From Glycomyces algeriensis (GTDB lineage: Bacteria; Actinomycetota; Actinomycetes; Mycobacteriales; Micromonosporaceae): 64,000 nt of DNA. Below the pieces are notes generated by a model. The model was not told the DNA's origin, did no database searches, and worked only from the letters and a program-made list of their open reading frames with translations. Position 1 is the first letter of the stretch, and every line of letters starts with the position of its first letter. Below, in pieces: positions 1 through 8,545 of the stretch. The position numbers were made by a program, and so were the translations under genes. The stretch is taken from the NCBI RefSeq assembly GCF_027622855.1, contig NZ_JAPZVR010000002.1, positions 229,035 to 293,034 on the forward strand, read 5' to 3'.

Positions 1-65
1 CCCCCGCGGGGCGCCCCCCCCCCCCCCCCGCCCCCCCCCGCCCCCCGCCCCCCCCCCCCCCCCCC
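1..65. repeat. C-rich homopolymer tract
   Basis: Almost pure C with scattered G. C-only runs of 16 (14-29), 9 (31-39) and 18 (48-65) can be counted. It ends about 20 bases before the likely ribosome binding site of the sensor kinase. It could be a hypermutable tract or a sequencing or assembly artefact at a contig edge. It has no coding potential. Confidence 0.85.
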
Positions 66-86
66 GCTCCTCTTACGCTTGGAGGC

Positions 87-1226
87 GTGCTGCACCGCTT
101 CTCGATCTCCCGGATGGACCTGCTCGTCGGGGCCGTCAACGCCGTGATCGTGCTGACCTGGACGTTCGCGCAGTGGGTGCTCCACGTGCGCGACACGCAG
201 GGGCTCAACGAGGACCTGGCGTGGGCGATGATGTTCGTCTCAGTGGCGGTCCTGTTCTTCCGCAGCGCTTTCCCGCTCACCGTGGCGCTGGTGTCGATGG
301 CGGCGACGATCGTGTACTACCCGGCGTCGTCGACGGACGGGCCGATGCTCATGGCGTTCGTGATCGCCCTGTACACGCTGGCCGCGCTGGGGCGCATCGC
401 CGCCGCGGCGGTGATCGCCGGGCTGGTGTTCCTGATCGTGGTGATCTCGGAGTACCTGGCGGGCTTCGCGCACATGACCGCGAGCGAGACGCTCATGCTC
501 AGCGGGTGGATCATCGCGGTCCCGGCGATCGGCGCGGTCGTGGCGCACTACCGGCGGTACCGGGCGGAGACCGAGGTGGCCCTGGCGGAGACGCAGCTGC
601 GGAGCGTCGCGGAGGAGCGGCTGCGGATCGCGCGGGAGCTGCACGACGCGGTCGGGCACCACCTGTCGCTCATCAACGTGCAGACCTCGGCGGCGCTGCG
701 GAAGCTGCGCAAGGACCCGCTGTACCGGACCGAGGAGACGCTGCAGGTGATCGCCGAGACGAGCCGGTCGTCGCTGCGGGAGCTGCGGGCGATGGTCGGG
801 GTGCTGCGCGAGCCCGGGGAGGACTCGCCGACCGGTCCGGGGCCGAGCCTGGAGCAGCTGCCGCTGCTGGTCGACGCGGCGCGGGCGTCGGGGCTCGAGG
901 TGGAGCTGCGCGTGGACGGCCGGGCGGTGCTGCCGGTGGCGGTGGACGCGGCGGCGTACCGGGTGGTGCAGGAGTCGCTGACGAACGTGCTGCGGCACGC
1001 GAAGGCGCAGCGGGTGCAGATCAAGGTGGTCACGGGGACGTCGACGCTGGCGGTGGCCGTGCTCGACGACGGGGTGGGCGACGGCAAGGGCGCCAAGGGG
1101 CCGGGCAACGGGCTGACGGGTATGCGCGAACGGGCCGAGAGCCTCGGCGGTACCTTCAACGCGGGGCCGCGCGGTGACGGCGGCTTCTCGGTCGAGGCCA
1201 CGTGGCCGCTGGAGGTTGACAAGTGA
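87..1226 (+). CDS. NarL-type sensor histidine kinase
   Basis: Membrane sensor kinase that would autophosphorylate and pass the phosphate to the regulator encoded next. The N-terminal half (to about residue 155) has five or so hydrophobic segments. It is followed by a HisKA_3 dimerisation region with the phospho-acceptor His in ARELHDAVGHH (about residue 186), then a HATPase domain with an N-box-like ESLTNVLRHA and a glycine-rich GNGLTGMRERAE. The end overlaps the regulator start as GTGA. The start is uncertain: GTG at 87 lies only one base after GGAGG (81-85), and an ATG at 114 is an alternative, about 9 residues shorter. The signal sensed cannot be told from sequence. Confidence 0.88.
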   Translation: MLHRFSISRMDLLVGAVNAVIVLTWTFAQWVLHVRDTQGLNEDLAWAMMFVSVAVLFFRSAFPLTVALVSMAATIVYYPASSTDGPMLMAFVIALYTLAALGRIAAAAVIAGLVFLIVVISEYLAGFAHMTASETLMLSGWIIAVPAIGAVVAHYRRYRAETEVALAETQLRSVAEERLRIARELHDAVGHHLSLINVQTSAALRKLRKDPLYRTEETLQVIAETSRSSLRELRAMVGVLREPGEDSPTGPGPSLEQLPLLVDAARASGLEVELRVDGRAVLPVAVDAAAYRVVQESLTNVLRHAKAQRVQIKVVTGTSTLAVAVLDDGVGDGKGAKGPGNGLTGMRERAESLGGTFNAGPRGDGGFSVEATWPLEVDK

Positions 1227-1894
1227 TCCGGGTGATGCTGGTTGATGATCAGCGGCTGGTGCGGGCGGGGTTCGCCTCGATCCTCGGCGACGAGGAGGAC
1301 ATCGAGCTGGTCGCGGAGGCGGGCGACGGGTCCGAGGCGCTGGAGCTGGCGCGGCGGCACCGCCCCGACGTGGTGCTCATGGACATCCGCATGCCCAATG
1401 TGGACGGCCTGGAGGCGACCGAGCGGATCGGCCGGGACCCCAAGCTCGACGGCGTCAAAGTGGTGATCCTGACGACCTTCGACGAGGACGACTACGTGTA
1501 CCGGGCGCTGCGCGCGGGCGCGAGCGGATTCCTCGTGAAGGACACCGATCCGGACGAACTGATCCACGCGATCCGGGTGGTCGCCGTGGGCGAGGCGCTC
1601 ATCGCGCCGCGGGTGACGCGGCGGCTCATCGCGGAGTTCGCCGGGCGCGTGGCCCGGCCGGAGCCGAGTTCGAAGCTGAACGCGCTCACCGAGCGCGAGA
1701 CCGAGGTGCTCAAGCTCGTGGCCACGGGCATGAGCAACGACGAGATCGCCGGGTCCCTGTTCCTCTCTCCCGCGACGGCGAAGACGCACGTCAGTCGCAT
1801 CATGTCGAAGCTCTCGGCGCGCGACCGGGCGCAGCTGGTCGTCACGGCGTACGAATCGGGGCTCGTGCGTCCTACCTGGACAGACGGGTCGTAA
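1223..1894 (+). CDS. LuxR/NarL-family response regulator
   Basis: Two-domain regulator of 223 residues. The receiver domain has the acidic pair D8-D9, phospho-acceptor D54 in VVLMDIRMP, the conserved T in LTTF, and the Lys of FLVKD. The C-terminal LuxR-type helix-turn-helix starts at LTERETEVLKLVATG and includes SPATAKTHVSRIMSKL. The GTG start overlaps the kinase stop by 4 nt, so the two are translationally coupled and almost certainly partners. Its stop TAA abuts the stop of the convergent gene on the other strand with no base between and no terminator hairpin. Targets are unknown. Confidence 0.92.
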   Translation: MIRVMLVDDQRLVRAGFASILGDEEDIELVAEAGDGSEALELARRHRPDVVLMDIRMPNVDGLEATERIGRDPKLDGVKVVILTTFDEDDYVYRALRAGASGFLVKDTDPDELIHAIRVVAVGEALIAPRVTRRLIAEFAGRVARPEPSSKLNALTERETEVLKLVATGMSNDEIAGSLFLSPATAKTHVSRIMSKLSARDRAQLVVTAYESGLVRPTWTDGS

Positions 1895-2506
1895 CTACCG
1901 GTCGCGGGGGGCTTTGAGGAGCTCTTCGTAGTCGGCGGCCTCGACGGGGTCGAGCACGGCGAGGCGCCTGAGGAGCTCGGCCTCGGCCGAGCGGCTCTCG
2001 GCCTCTTCGGGTGACGCCGCCTGCCAGGCGAGGCGGTGGGTCTCGGCCTCGGTGGCCGGGTCGAGCACGACCAGGGTCTCGGCGAGATCGACGACGTAGT
2101 GCGCCGGGCGCGCCAGCGGCGCGACCTCCCGGATCACGTCCTCCGGGCGGGCCTTGCCGCCCGCGCGGCGGTGGGCGAGGACGTCGGCGGCTTTGACGAG
2201 GATCGCGGCCGCGACTCCACCGGCGATGAGCCCGAGGAAGATCGCGGGGCCGGCCTCGAGCGGGGTCAGCAGGACCGCGCTCGTCGCGCCGATCGCCGAG
2301 ACGAGGACGTACACCAGCATGCTCTCGGGGCGGTGCATGAAGTCGTACCAGGGCGGCACGGGGCCGGCGAACCCGTCGAGGGCCCGGTCCAGCCGGGTCG
2401 CGGCCTCGTCCGTGCCGGACGACCGGTCGGGGGCGGTGATGATCGCCTTCTTGGTGCGCGCGCCGCGCACGATCCAGGCGATGCCTTCGACGTAGGGCTC
2501 GTTCAT
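1895..2506 (-). CDS. two-TM membrane protein of unknown function
   Basis: 203 residues. The start at ATG 2506 is chosen because AGGA lies about 8 bases upstream and the upstream in-frame extension has no protein-like composition. An N-terminal soluble part (about 70 residues) is followed by two hydrophobic segments in the middle (around MLVYVLVSAIGATSAVLL and AIFLGLIAGGVAAAILV), then a charged C-terminal tail rich in Ala and Glu. I do not recognise the family. It converges directly on the response regulator and is divergent from the MMPL transporter. Confidence 0.7.
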   Translation of the reverse strand: MNEPYVEGIAWIVRGARTKKAIITAPDRSSGTDEAATRLDRALDGFAGPVPPWYDFMHRPESMLVYVLVSAIGATSAVLLTPLEAGPAIFLGLIAGGVAAAILVKAADVLAHRRAGGKARPEDVIREVAPLARPAHYVVDLAETLVVLDPATEAETHRLAWQAASPEEAESRSAEAELLRRLAVLDPVEAADYEELLKAPRDR

Positions 2507-2679
2507 GCGGGGGTTCCTGTCCAGGGGCGACGGGGGCAGGAGCAGTCTATGCGGCCCCGTCCAGGCTCCCGTGCGACTGGTGGCGTAGGCCGGACGGTGC
2601 GGCTCATCCCTGGGACGTAGTGCGAATACCGCTGCTGAGGCGATGCGGCGGAGCGCGTCCGACGGCGAGAGTTGCCGGC

Positions 2680-4809
2680 ATGGAACCACACCTTGCCTCG
2701 AAGCCCTCGGCGCTCGCGCGGCTGTCCGGCTGGACGCAGCGCCGCCCGCTGATCGCACTCCTCCTCTGGGTCCTCGTGTTCGCCGCCGCGATCGGCGCCT
2801 CCGGCGCGGTCGGCTCGGCCTTCGAAGACGACAACTCGATGCCCGGCACCGAGTCGCAGGAGCTCTCCGACCTGCTCGACGAGCGCGCCCCTGAGGCGAA
2901 CGAGCTCACCGTGCAGGTGGTCTTCGGCGCCGAGGACGTCGCCGCCGAGCAGGACCGCATCGCGGCCTTCCTCGCCGACCTGGGCGACGAGCCGGGCGTG
3001 ACCGGCGTGAACGACCCGTTCGCCGAGTACGGCGCCGTCAGCGAGGACGGCACGGTCGGCTACGCCACGCTGACCTGGGACGGCACCACCGCCGAGGCGG
3101 CCGACCTGATCCCGAAGGCCGAGGAGGCCTCCAGCGACGGCCTCGAGTTCGCACTGGGCGGCGACGTCATCCGCGAGGCGGGCGAAGGCGGCGGCGGTGC
3201 GGCCGAGGGCATCGGCATGCTCGCGGCGCTCGTCATCCTCGTGTTCATGTTCGGGTCCCTGCTGGCCGCGAGCCTCCCGCTCATCACCGCGCTGTTCGCG
3301 GTGGGCACCGCGTTCTGCCTGTCGATGCTCGTGTCCCATGCGGTCACGCTGCCGACGTTCCTGACGCCCATCATGTTCCTCGTCGGCTTCGGCGTGGGCG
3401 TGGACTACGCGCTCCTGATCTTCGCCCGCTTCCGCGCCGAGATCCAGCACGGCGCGAGCCGCAGGGCCGCCGCCGCCATCGCACTCGACACGGCCGGACG
3501 CTCGGTCCTGTTCGCCGGCTCCGTGGTGATCGTGGCGCTCATGGGCCTCTTCGCGCTCGGCCTCGGCTCGCTCCAGGCGGTCGCGATCGCGGTGGCGCTC
3601 ACCGTGCTCGTGACGATGCTCGCCTCGGTGACGCTGCTGCCCGCGCTGCTGGCGCTGTTCGGCAAGCGGATCGAGAAATCGGTGCGCAAGAAGGCCGCGA
3701 GGGCCAAGCGCGCCCCCGGCTCGCGCTGGGTCGGCTGGTCGCGGTTCGTGGAGAAGCAGGCGTGGCTCGCGATCATCGTGGTCACCGCCGGACTCGTCGC
3801 CCTCGCGACGCCGCTGCTGGACCTGCGCCTCGGCTTCGCCGACGCCGGGACCGACACCGAGGGCACGACCAGCCGCGAGGCGTACGACCTGCTCTCCGAC
3901 GGGTTCGGGGAGGGCTTCAACGGCCCGCTCATGGTCGTCACCGACGGCACCGAGGCCGAGGCGAACGCCGCGTTCGCGGCCATGAACGGCCTCGACACGG
4001 TCGCGATGGCCTCCCCGCCGTTCGCGATCGGCGACGACCTGTGGATGTCGACTGTCGTGGGCACCGCCGGACCCGCCGACCAGGCCACTGTTGACCTCGT
4101 GCATGAACTGCGCGACGACGTGCTGAACGAGGTCGAGGGCACGCAGCTCGTCGGCGGCTCCACCGCCGCCGCGATCGACTTCAGCGACATCATGATCGAG
4201 AAGGCGCCGCTGTTCCTGCTGTTCGTGGTCGGGCTCTCGCTCCTGCTGCTGATGGTCGTGTTCCGGTCGGTCCTCATCCCGATCAAGGCCGCGATCCTCA
4301 ACCTCATGACGATCGGCGCGAGCCTCGGCGTGGTCGCGTGGATCTTCCAGGAGGGCATGTTCGGCATCCCGGCCGGCCCGGTCGAGGCGTTCGTGCCGGT
4401 GATGTCCTTCGCGATCATCTTCGGCCTCTCGATGGACTACGAGGTGTTCCTCATGTCGCGGATGCGCGAGGAGTGGCAGCGCACCGGCGACCCGGTCGAA
4501 GCGGTCCGCAGGGGCCTGGCGTCCACGGGCGGCGTGGTGACCGCCGCGGCCGCGATCATGATGGCGGTCTTCGGATCGTTCGTCCTCGACGACGCCCGCC
4601 TGCTCCAGCAGTTCGGCATCAGCATGGCCGTCGCGATCTTCATCGACGCCTTCGTGATCCGCTGCCTCCTCGTCCCGGCGATCATGAAGGTCATGGGCCG
4701 GGGCGCCTGGTGGATGCCGAAGTGGCTCGACAAGGCCATGCCGCACGTGACCGTGGAGCCCGAGACCGAGGCCAGGCCGCTCGAACGCGAACCGGTCCCC
4801 GCCCGCTAG
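2680..4809 (+). CDS. MMPL/RND-family transporter
   Basis: 709-residue membrane protein with the duplicated RND layout: TM1, a large extracytoplasmic loop, TM2-6 and a linker, then the same again. Each half carries the acidic intramembrane motif of the family, FGVGVDYALLIFARFR in the first and LSMDYEVFLMSRMREEW in the second, which would couple export to proton flow. Actinobacterial MMPL proteins export lipids or hydrophobic compounds; the substrate here cannot be told. ATG 2680 is chosen over the longer frame opening at 2620 because MEPHLASKPSALARL is a typical cytosolic N-terminus. A hairpin terminator follows at once. Confidence 0.92.
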   Translation: MEPHLASKPSALARLSGWTQRRPLIALLLWVLVFAAAIGASGAVGSAFEDDNSMPGTESQELSDLLDERAPEANELTVQVVFGAEDVAAEQDRIAAFLADLGDEPGVTGVNDPFAEYGAVSEDGTVGYATLTWDGTTAEAADLIPKAEEASSDGLEFALGGDVIREAGEGGGGAAEGIGMLAALVILVFMFGSLLAASLPLITALFAVGTAFCLSMLVSHAVTLPTFLTPIMFLVGFGVGVDYALLIFARFRAEIQHGASRRAAAAIALDTAGRSVLFAGSVVIVALMGLFALGLGSLQAVAIAVALTVLVTMLASVTLLPALLALFGKRIEKSVRKKAARAKRAPGSRWVGWSRFVEKQAWLAIIVVTAGLVALATPLLDLRLGFADAGTDTEGTTSREAYDLLSDGFGEGFNGPLMVVTDGTEAEANAAFAAMNGLDTVAMASPPFAIGDDLWMSTVVGTAGPADQATVDLVHELRDDVLNEVEGTQLVGGSTAAAIDFSDIMIEKAPLFLLFVVGLSLLLLMVVFRSVLIPIKAAILNLMTIGASLGVVAWIFQEGMFGIPAGPVEAFVPVMSFAIIFGLSMDYEVFLMSRMREEWQRTGDPVEAVRRGLASTGGVVTAAAAIMMAVFGSFVLDDARLLQQFGISMAVAIFIDAFVIRCLLVPAIMKVMGRGAWWMPKWLDKAMPHVTVEPETEARPLEREPVPAR

Positions 4810-4828
4810 ACCTCAACGGAAACAGGAG

Positions 4829-4865
4829 CATCAGGGACCCGGCGCTCCGCGCCGGGTCCCTGATG
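4829..4865 (+). terminator. hairpin terminator after the MMPL gene
   Basis: A perfect 15-bp stem, CATCAGGGACCCGGC with GCCGGGTCCCTGATG, and a short loop, 20 bases after the stop codon. There is no clear T-run, which is common in high-GC actinomycetes. Confidence 0.85.
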
Positions 4866-4954
4866 TTCTCCGCGCGCAATGCCCGGCCCTCCCTGCGGCC
4901 CCACCCGCGTTGGGCGCAGGTCGGGTTCACCGTGAATAATCGTCGTTCAACAGG

Positions 4955-4972
4955 GCTCAGCGATCGTTGAGC
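4955..4972. promoter_or_regulatory. possible LysR operator
   Basis: Near-palindrome with arms GCTCA and TGAGC around GCGATCGT, 26 bases upstream of the LysR-type start codon. LysR proteins usually bind such dyads and repress their own gene. The match is short and has one off-symmetry base pair. Confidence 0.35.
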
Positions 4973-4998
4973 GAGATTGAACGGTGGAGGTGAACGCG

Positions 4999-5940
4999 TT
5001 GGAGCGGCAAGAGATCGAGGCGTTCCTCATCTTGTGCGAGGAGCTGCACTTCGGGCGCACCGCCAAGCGCATGCTCATCTCTCCAGCCCGCGTCACCCAG
5101 CTCATCCAGAAGGCGGAGCGGCTGGTCGGGGCGCCGCTCTTCGAGCGCACCAGCCGGGGTGTGGTCCTCACCGAGCTCGGGCAGCGCTTCCGGCAGGACC
5201 TCGAACCCGCTCATGAGGCCGTCCAGGAGGCCGTGCGCCGCGCGGTCGACTCAGGCCGCGGCATCACCGGCGTGCTGCGACTGGGCTTCCTCGGCACCAC
5301 GAACGGCATGCACCTGCTCGAACTCGGCCGCGCCTTCGAGGCGAAGCATGAGGGAGCCACCACCAGGCTGCTGCTGGAATCCGAGGTCGGCGACCGGCTT
5401 CGCCCCCTCGTCGAGGACCGGGTGGACCTCATGGCCACGCTCCTCCCGGTCTCCGACCACGACATCGTGGTCGGACCGGTCATCCTCCGCGAGCGGCTGG
5501 TCATGGCCATGTCGGCCGACCACCCGCTCGCGAAGCGGGAGCAGTCCTCCATGGAGGATCTCGCCGACTACCCGGTGATCGCCTCCTCGTCCAAGGACGA
5601 GCTGTGGATCGAGCACTTCGTCCCGCGGCGGACGCCCTCGGGGCGACCGATCGATCGCGCCTACAGCGTCGACACGCTCCAAGCGGGAATGGCGTTCATC
5701 GCCTCCAGGCCGACCATCGGCCCGATCATCACGCAGTTCGCCATGTTCAACCAGCACGCGGGCATCACCTACCGCCCGATCGAGCAGGCACCGGTCATCG
5801 AATCGGCGCTCGTCTGGCCCGCGGCCAAGGAGAACGAGCTGATCCGCGCCTTCGCGCGCGTCGCCGAGGAGCACGGCCCGGTGGAACTCGAATGGGACCC
5901 GCTCGCGCCTACCTCGCCCGGCGCGGGCGACGCCGTTTGA
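4999..5940 (+). CDS. LysR-family transcriptional regulator
   Basis: 313 residues from TTG 4999, which sits 8 bases after GGAGG (4986-4990). The GTG codons at 4984 and 4990 overlap that Shine-Dalgarno and are less likely starts. The winged helix is at the N-terminus (ERQEIEAFLILCEELHFGRTAKRMLIS, with the recognition helix ARVTQLIQKAERLVGAPLFERTSRGVVLT), followed by a LysR substrate-binding domain from about residue 90 (GVLRLGFLG). No divergent or downstream partner gene is adjacent, so its target is unclear. Confidence 0.88.
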   Translation: MERQEIEAFLILCEELHFGRTAKRMLISPARVTQLIQKAERLVGAPLFERTSRGVVLTELGQRFRQDLEPAHEAVQEAVRRAVDSGRGITGVLRLGFLGTTNGMHLLELGRAFEAKHEGATTRLLLESEVGDRLRPLVEDRVDLMATLLPVSDHDIVVGPVILRERLVMAMSADHPLAKREQSSMEDLADYPVIASSSKDELWIEHFVPRRTPSGRPIDRAYSVDTLQAGMAFIASRPTIGPIITQFAMFNQHAGITYRPIEQAPVIESALVWPAAKENELIRAFARVAEEHGPVELEWDPLAPTSPGAGDAV

Positions 5941-6290
5941 GACGCACGGCCGCATACCGGCCGCATCGAGCGGGACGCGCCGCACCGGACATCACCTGGC
6001 GGAGCCGGATCCAGTTCAGCCGCAACCGGACTACGGCGAGGGATCGCCGGACCGACCACATGCGGCGCGCACGCAGCAGACAGAGGCGCAGCCGCGTCGC
6101 GACCGCGACGGACCTGGCCGGCGCAGTGCGTTCACGGCCGACGGCCGCCGGAGGGAATGCGACGGCACGCGGTCCGAAGTGCTCTATGTCCATTGCGGTG
6201 GTCCTCGGGGTTCGTTCCGCTTCTGCGGCTCACCCCTCAATCCTCACCGCTCCCACCCGCCCCGGCAATGGCGATCTCCTGAAAGCGGAT
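5941..6290. other. 350 bp without a convincing gene
   Basis: GC-rich spacer between the LysR stop and the convergent kinase-like gene. A 94-codon minus-strand frame (5909-6193) is Arg-rich, overlaps the LysR 3' end and has no good ribosome site, so I do not call it. No strong hairpin or repeat was seen. Confidence 0.6.
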
Positions 6291-6977
6291 TCAGCGAGGG
6301 TCAACGGCCGACGGCGAACACGCGGCCTTCCTGAACGCCTCGATCTCCTCCGGGCTCGACAGCCGCACGACCGCACCGATCTCGGCCATGTACCGGCGCT
6401 GCCCGGCGGGGAAGCGGGCGAACACCTTGGCCGGGTCCGCCAGGAGGTCCGCGTAGATCTCGAGGCCCTCGGCGTAGAAGAGGTCGACCAGGCGCGGCTC
6501 GCCCGCAGGGGTCGCCATGACGTTGCTCGGGTTGCGGTCGAGGCCGCCCCAGTACGGGACCGCCTCCGCCGCTTCGGCGCTCAGCCGCCCGGCCTCGGCC
6601 CGGACCGCCGCGATCGGTCCCTCGGTCTCGGCGTCCCAGTCCCGCCACACCTCGGCGGCCCGGTCCTTGTCCGTGGGGACCAGGAACTCCATCACCGTGA
6701 GCCGCCCGCCGCCCTCGAGCGGCGCGTCGAGCTCGATCCGCGGCAGCAGCGGGTTGCCCGCCAGCGCGCGGCACAGCCGCACGAACACCGCGTAAGCCGG
6801 CTCGAACGGGCTCACCCTCGCGGCCAGCTCGCCGTCCGGAGAGCGCCACACCGTCGCCCAGTCCCCCGCGCCGCACACGTTCCACCCGTCGGCCAGCAGC
6901 CACCCGGCCGCCTCCCGATGGCTCAACGCCGCCAACGCGGCCGGATCGGTCGGGAATCCCCGCAGCACATCACTCAC
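6291..6977 (-). CDS. protein-kinase-fold / phosphotransferase-like protein
   Basis: 228 residues, GTG start. The middle contains LDRNPSNVM (146-154), which resembles the catalytic loop D-x4-N of aminoglycoside phosphotransferase and small-protein-kinase folds. It is followed by LVDLF (D165) at the place of the metal-binding DFG/DxD. An upstream ELAARVSPFEPAYAVF stretch resembles the N-lobe beta strands, but the invariant Lys appears to be Arg. The fold is therefore suggested, activity is not assured, and the substrate is unknown. The gene starts 9 bases after the stop of a small ribbon-helix-helix-like gene, so the two are probably co-transcribed. Confidence 0.6.
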   Translation of the reverse strand: MSDVLRGFPTDPAALAALSHREAAGWLLADGWNVCGAGDWATVWRSPDGELAARVSPFEPAYAVFVRLCRALAGNPLLPRIELDAPLEGGGRLTVMEFLVPTDKDRAAEVWRDWDAETEGPIAAVRAEAGRLSAEAAEAVPYWGGLDRNPSNVMATPAGEPRLVDLFYAEGLEIYADLLADPAKVFARFPAGQRRYMAEIGAVVRLSSPEEIEAFRKAACSPSAVDPR

Positions 6978-6986
6978 GCCCGCAGC

Positions 6987-7214
6987 CTACGCAGCGCCCC
7001 CGCACCGGCGAAACGCCTTTTCCGCCCCGCCGACGCATGCGACTCTCGCCGCGTCGGCCCGCGCTTGTTCTTCCTGGGAGCACTGCTCGAGGCTGCGCAG
7101 CGCGCGTCGGAGCACGTCAGCGTCGCTCTCGCCCTCGTGCGCGAGGGTCCGGATGATGCGCTCGTCATCGGCGTCGGGGCGAAAGCGAATGAACATGTGC
7201 CGAGTTTCCCGCAA
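6987..7214 (-). CDS. small ribbon-helix-helix-like protein
   Basis: 75 residues from a TTG start at 7214, with GAGG about 7 bases upstream; ATG 7196 is an alternative giving 69 residues. The segment MFIRFRPDADDERIIRTLAH, then EGESDADVLRRALRSLE, has the strand-helix-helix pattern of MetJ/Arc DNA-binding proteins, as found in antitoxins. The C-terminus has two Cys residues and no recognisable domain. It lies directly upstream of, and co-directional with, the kinase-fold gene. Confidence 0.55.
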   Translation of the reverse strand: MRETRHMFIRFRPDADDERIIRTLAHEGESDADVLRRALRSLEQCSQEEQARADAARVACVGGAEKAFRRCGGAA

Positions 7215-7328
7215 CGGCTCGCCTCGCTCTCGGAGGCGTCCGCCGTGTCGCGTTTTCGGGGAAGGCGCACTGTCCGCCCCGGTTGGGTCTAGCCTCGGGG
7301 ATAGGAGCGTTATCGCAGGTGGAACGGG

Positions 7329-7898
7329 GTGGATGCGATGATCGAATTGCTCGCGAGGAACTGGGCCTGGGTGCTGGTTCGCGGTGCCTTCACGATCATC
7401 TTCGGGGCCATGGCCGTGCTCTGGCCCGGGATCACGCTGTACGTGCTCATCATCCTGTTCGGCGCCTACGCCATCGTGGACGGCATCACCGCGATCGCCA
7501 TGGGCGCGAGGCGGTCCCGAGGGCGGGGCGTCCTGATCGTCATGGGCGTCGTCGGCGTGGTCGCCGGTCTCATCGCCCTGTTCTGGCCCGGGATCAGCGC
7601 GCTCGCGCTGCTCTACGTGATCGCGATCTGGGCGATCATCTCCGGCCTCGTCTCGATCGTGAGCGGCTTCGGCCTCTCGCGGGACGCGGGCGGGCGCTGG
7701 CTGTTCGTCATCTCCGGCCTCGCCGGGGTCGTCCTGGGCATCCTGCTGCTGATCAACCCCGAGGAGGGCGCGGTCGCGCTGGTCGTGACCATCGGGTTCT
7801 TCGCGATCATCTGGGGCTTCTTCACGGTGTTCACCGCGGTGCGGCTGCAGCGCCTGGCCAAGGAGCTTGACGCCCGCCAGGACTTCGCGGATATTTAG
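7329..7898 (+). CDS. HdeD-family (DUF308) membrane protein
   Basis: 189 residues, almost all hydrophobic, with about six transmembrane segments built from repeated units ending in WPGI (VLWPGITLYVLIILFGAYAI and LFWPGISALALLYVIAIWAI) and a third at LLLINPEEGAVALVVTIGFF. This is the DUF308/HdeD pattern of Gram-negative acid-stress protein HdeD and its actinobacterial relatives. GTG 7329 follows AGGTGG by 6 bases. The role in this organism is unknown. Confidence 0.88.
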   Translation: MDAMIELLARNWAWVLVRGAFTIIFGAMAVLWPGITLYVLIILFGAYAIVDGITAIAMGARRSRGRGVLIVMGVVGVVAGLIALFWPGISALALLYVIAIWAIISGLVSIVSGFGLSRDAGGRWLFVISGLAGVVLGILLLINPEEGAVALVVTIGFFAIIWGFFTVFTAVRLQRLAKELDARQDFADI

Positions 7899-7974
7899 GA
7901 CTGTAAATATAAGACGGAGCGCGGGGTTGGGCGCGCCCCCTCAGACGACACACGCCTTAGAACACGGAGTCGCC

Positions 7975-8487
7975 ATGCACCCCCCGCAACACGCCGTCCG
8001 CAATGCCGTGAGGGCCGCCTCGGTGGTCCTCGCAGCGCTGTTCACGATCCTGGCCGCCGCCACCCCCGCCTCGGCCGCGCCGACCTCCTTCAGCGCCTCG
8101 GACCGGGGCGAGGACGGATGCACGGTCTTCGAGACCGCCGGCCAGGCGGACTGGTCCGTCAACAGCATCCCCGAGATGCCGCCGGTCGAGCTCACCGGCA
8201 AGACCTACACGTACGCCGACGGCCACATGTGCCTGCCGGTCGTGCCGCGTGACCGCCACGTCGAGTTCATCGGGTACGACCGGTACGGCAAGCCGATCGC
8301 CGAACTCGCCGTTCCCGTCTCGGTCGACGGCGGGTCCGAGTACACCGAGTACCTCGTCGGGCCCTACGGCACTCGGATCGCGTACGTGACCGTCGCCGTC
8401 TGCGTCACGCAGCCCGCGACCGGTTCGGGCGCGGTGCGCGACTGCGGCGCGACGCAGGTCGTCTATCCGCAGCCCGCCCGCGGCTAG
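7975..8487 (+). CDS. secreted four-cysteine protein of unknown function
   Basis: 170 residues. ATG 7975 with CGGAG upstream. A clear Sec signal peptide (Arg-containing n-region, hydrophobic core SVVLAALFTILAAAT, cleavage near ASAAP). The mature part is about 135 residues with four Cys (in DGCTVF, HMCLPV, AVCVTQ and RDCGAT), which could form two disulfides outside the cell. I do not recognise the family. A strong terminator follows. Confidence 0.75.
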   Translation: MHPPQHAVRNAVRAASVVLAALFTILAAATPASAAPTSFSASDRGEDGCTVFETAGQADWSVNSIPEMPPVELTGKTYTYADGHMCLPVVPRDRHVEFIGYDRYGKPIAELAVPVSVDGGSEYTEYLVGPYGTRIAYVTVAVCVTQPATGSGAVRDCGATQVVYPQPARG

Positions 8488-8495
8488 AACGAGCG

Positions 8496-8526
8496 AAAGC
8501 GGCCCGTGCGTCGCACGGGCCGCTTT
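8496..8526. terminator. bidirectional terminator hairpin
   Basis: A perfect 14-bp stem, AAAGCGGCCCGTGC with GCACGGGCCGCTTT, around a 3-nt loop, lying between the convergent secreted-protein gene and argH. The arms end in AAA and TTT on both strands, so it can serve both genes. Confidence 0.9.
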
Positions 8527-8545
8527 GCTTCGAGCGGGTGGACCG

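Noticed and set aside
5909-6193. 94-codon minus-strand frame after the LysR gene
   Set aside because: Arg-rich, overlaps the LysR 3' end, no ribosome site, no domain.
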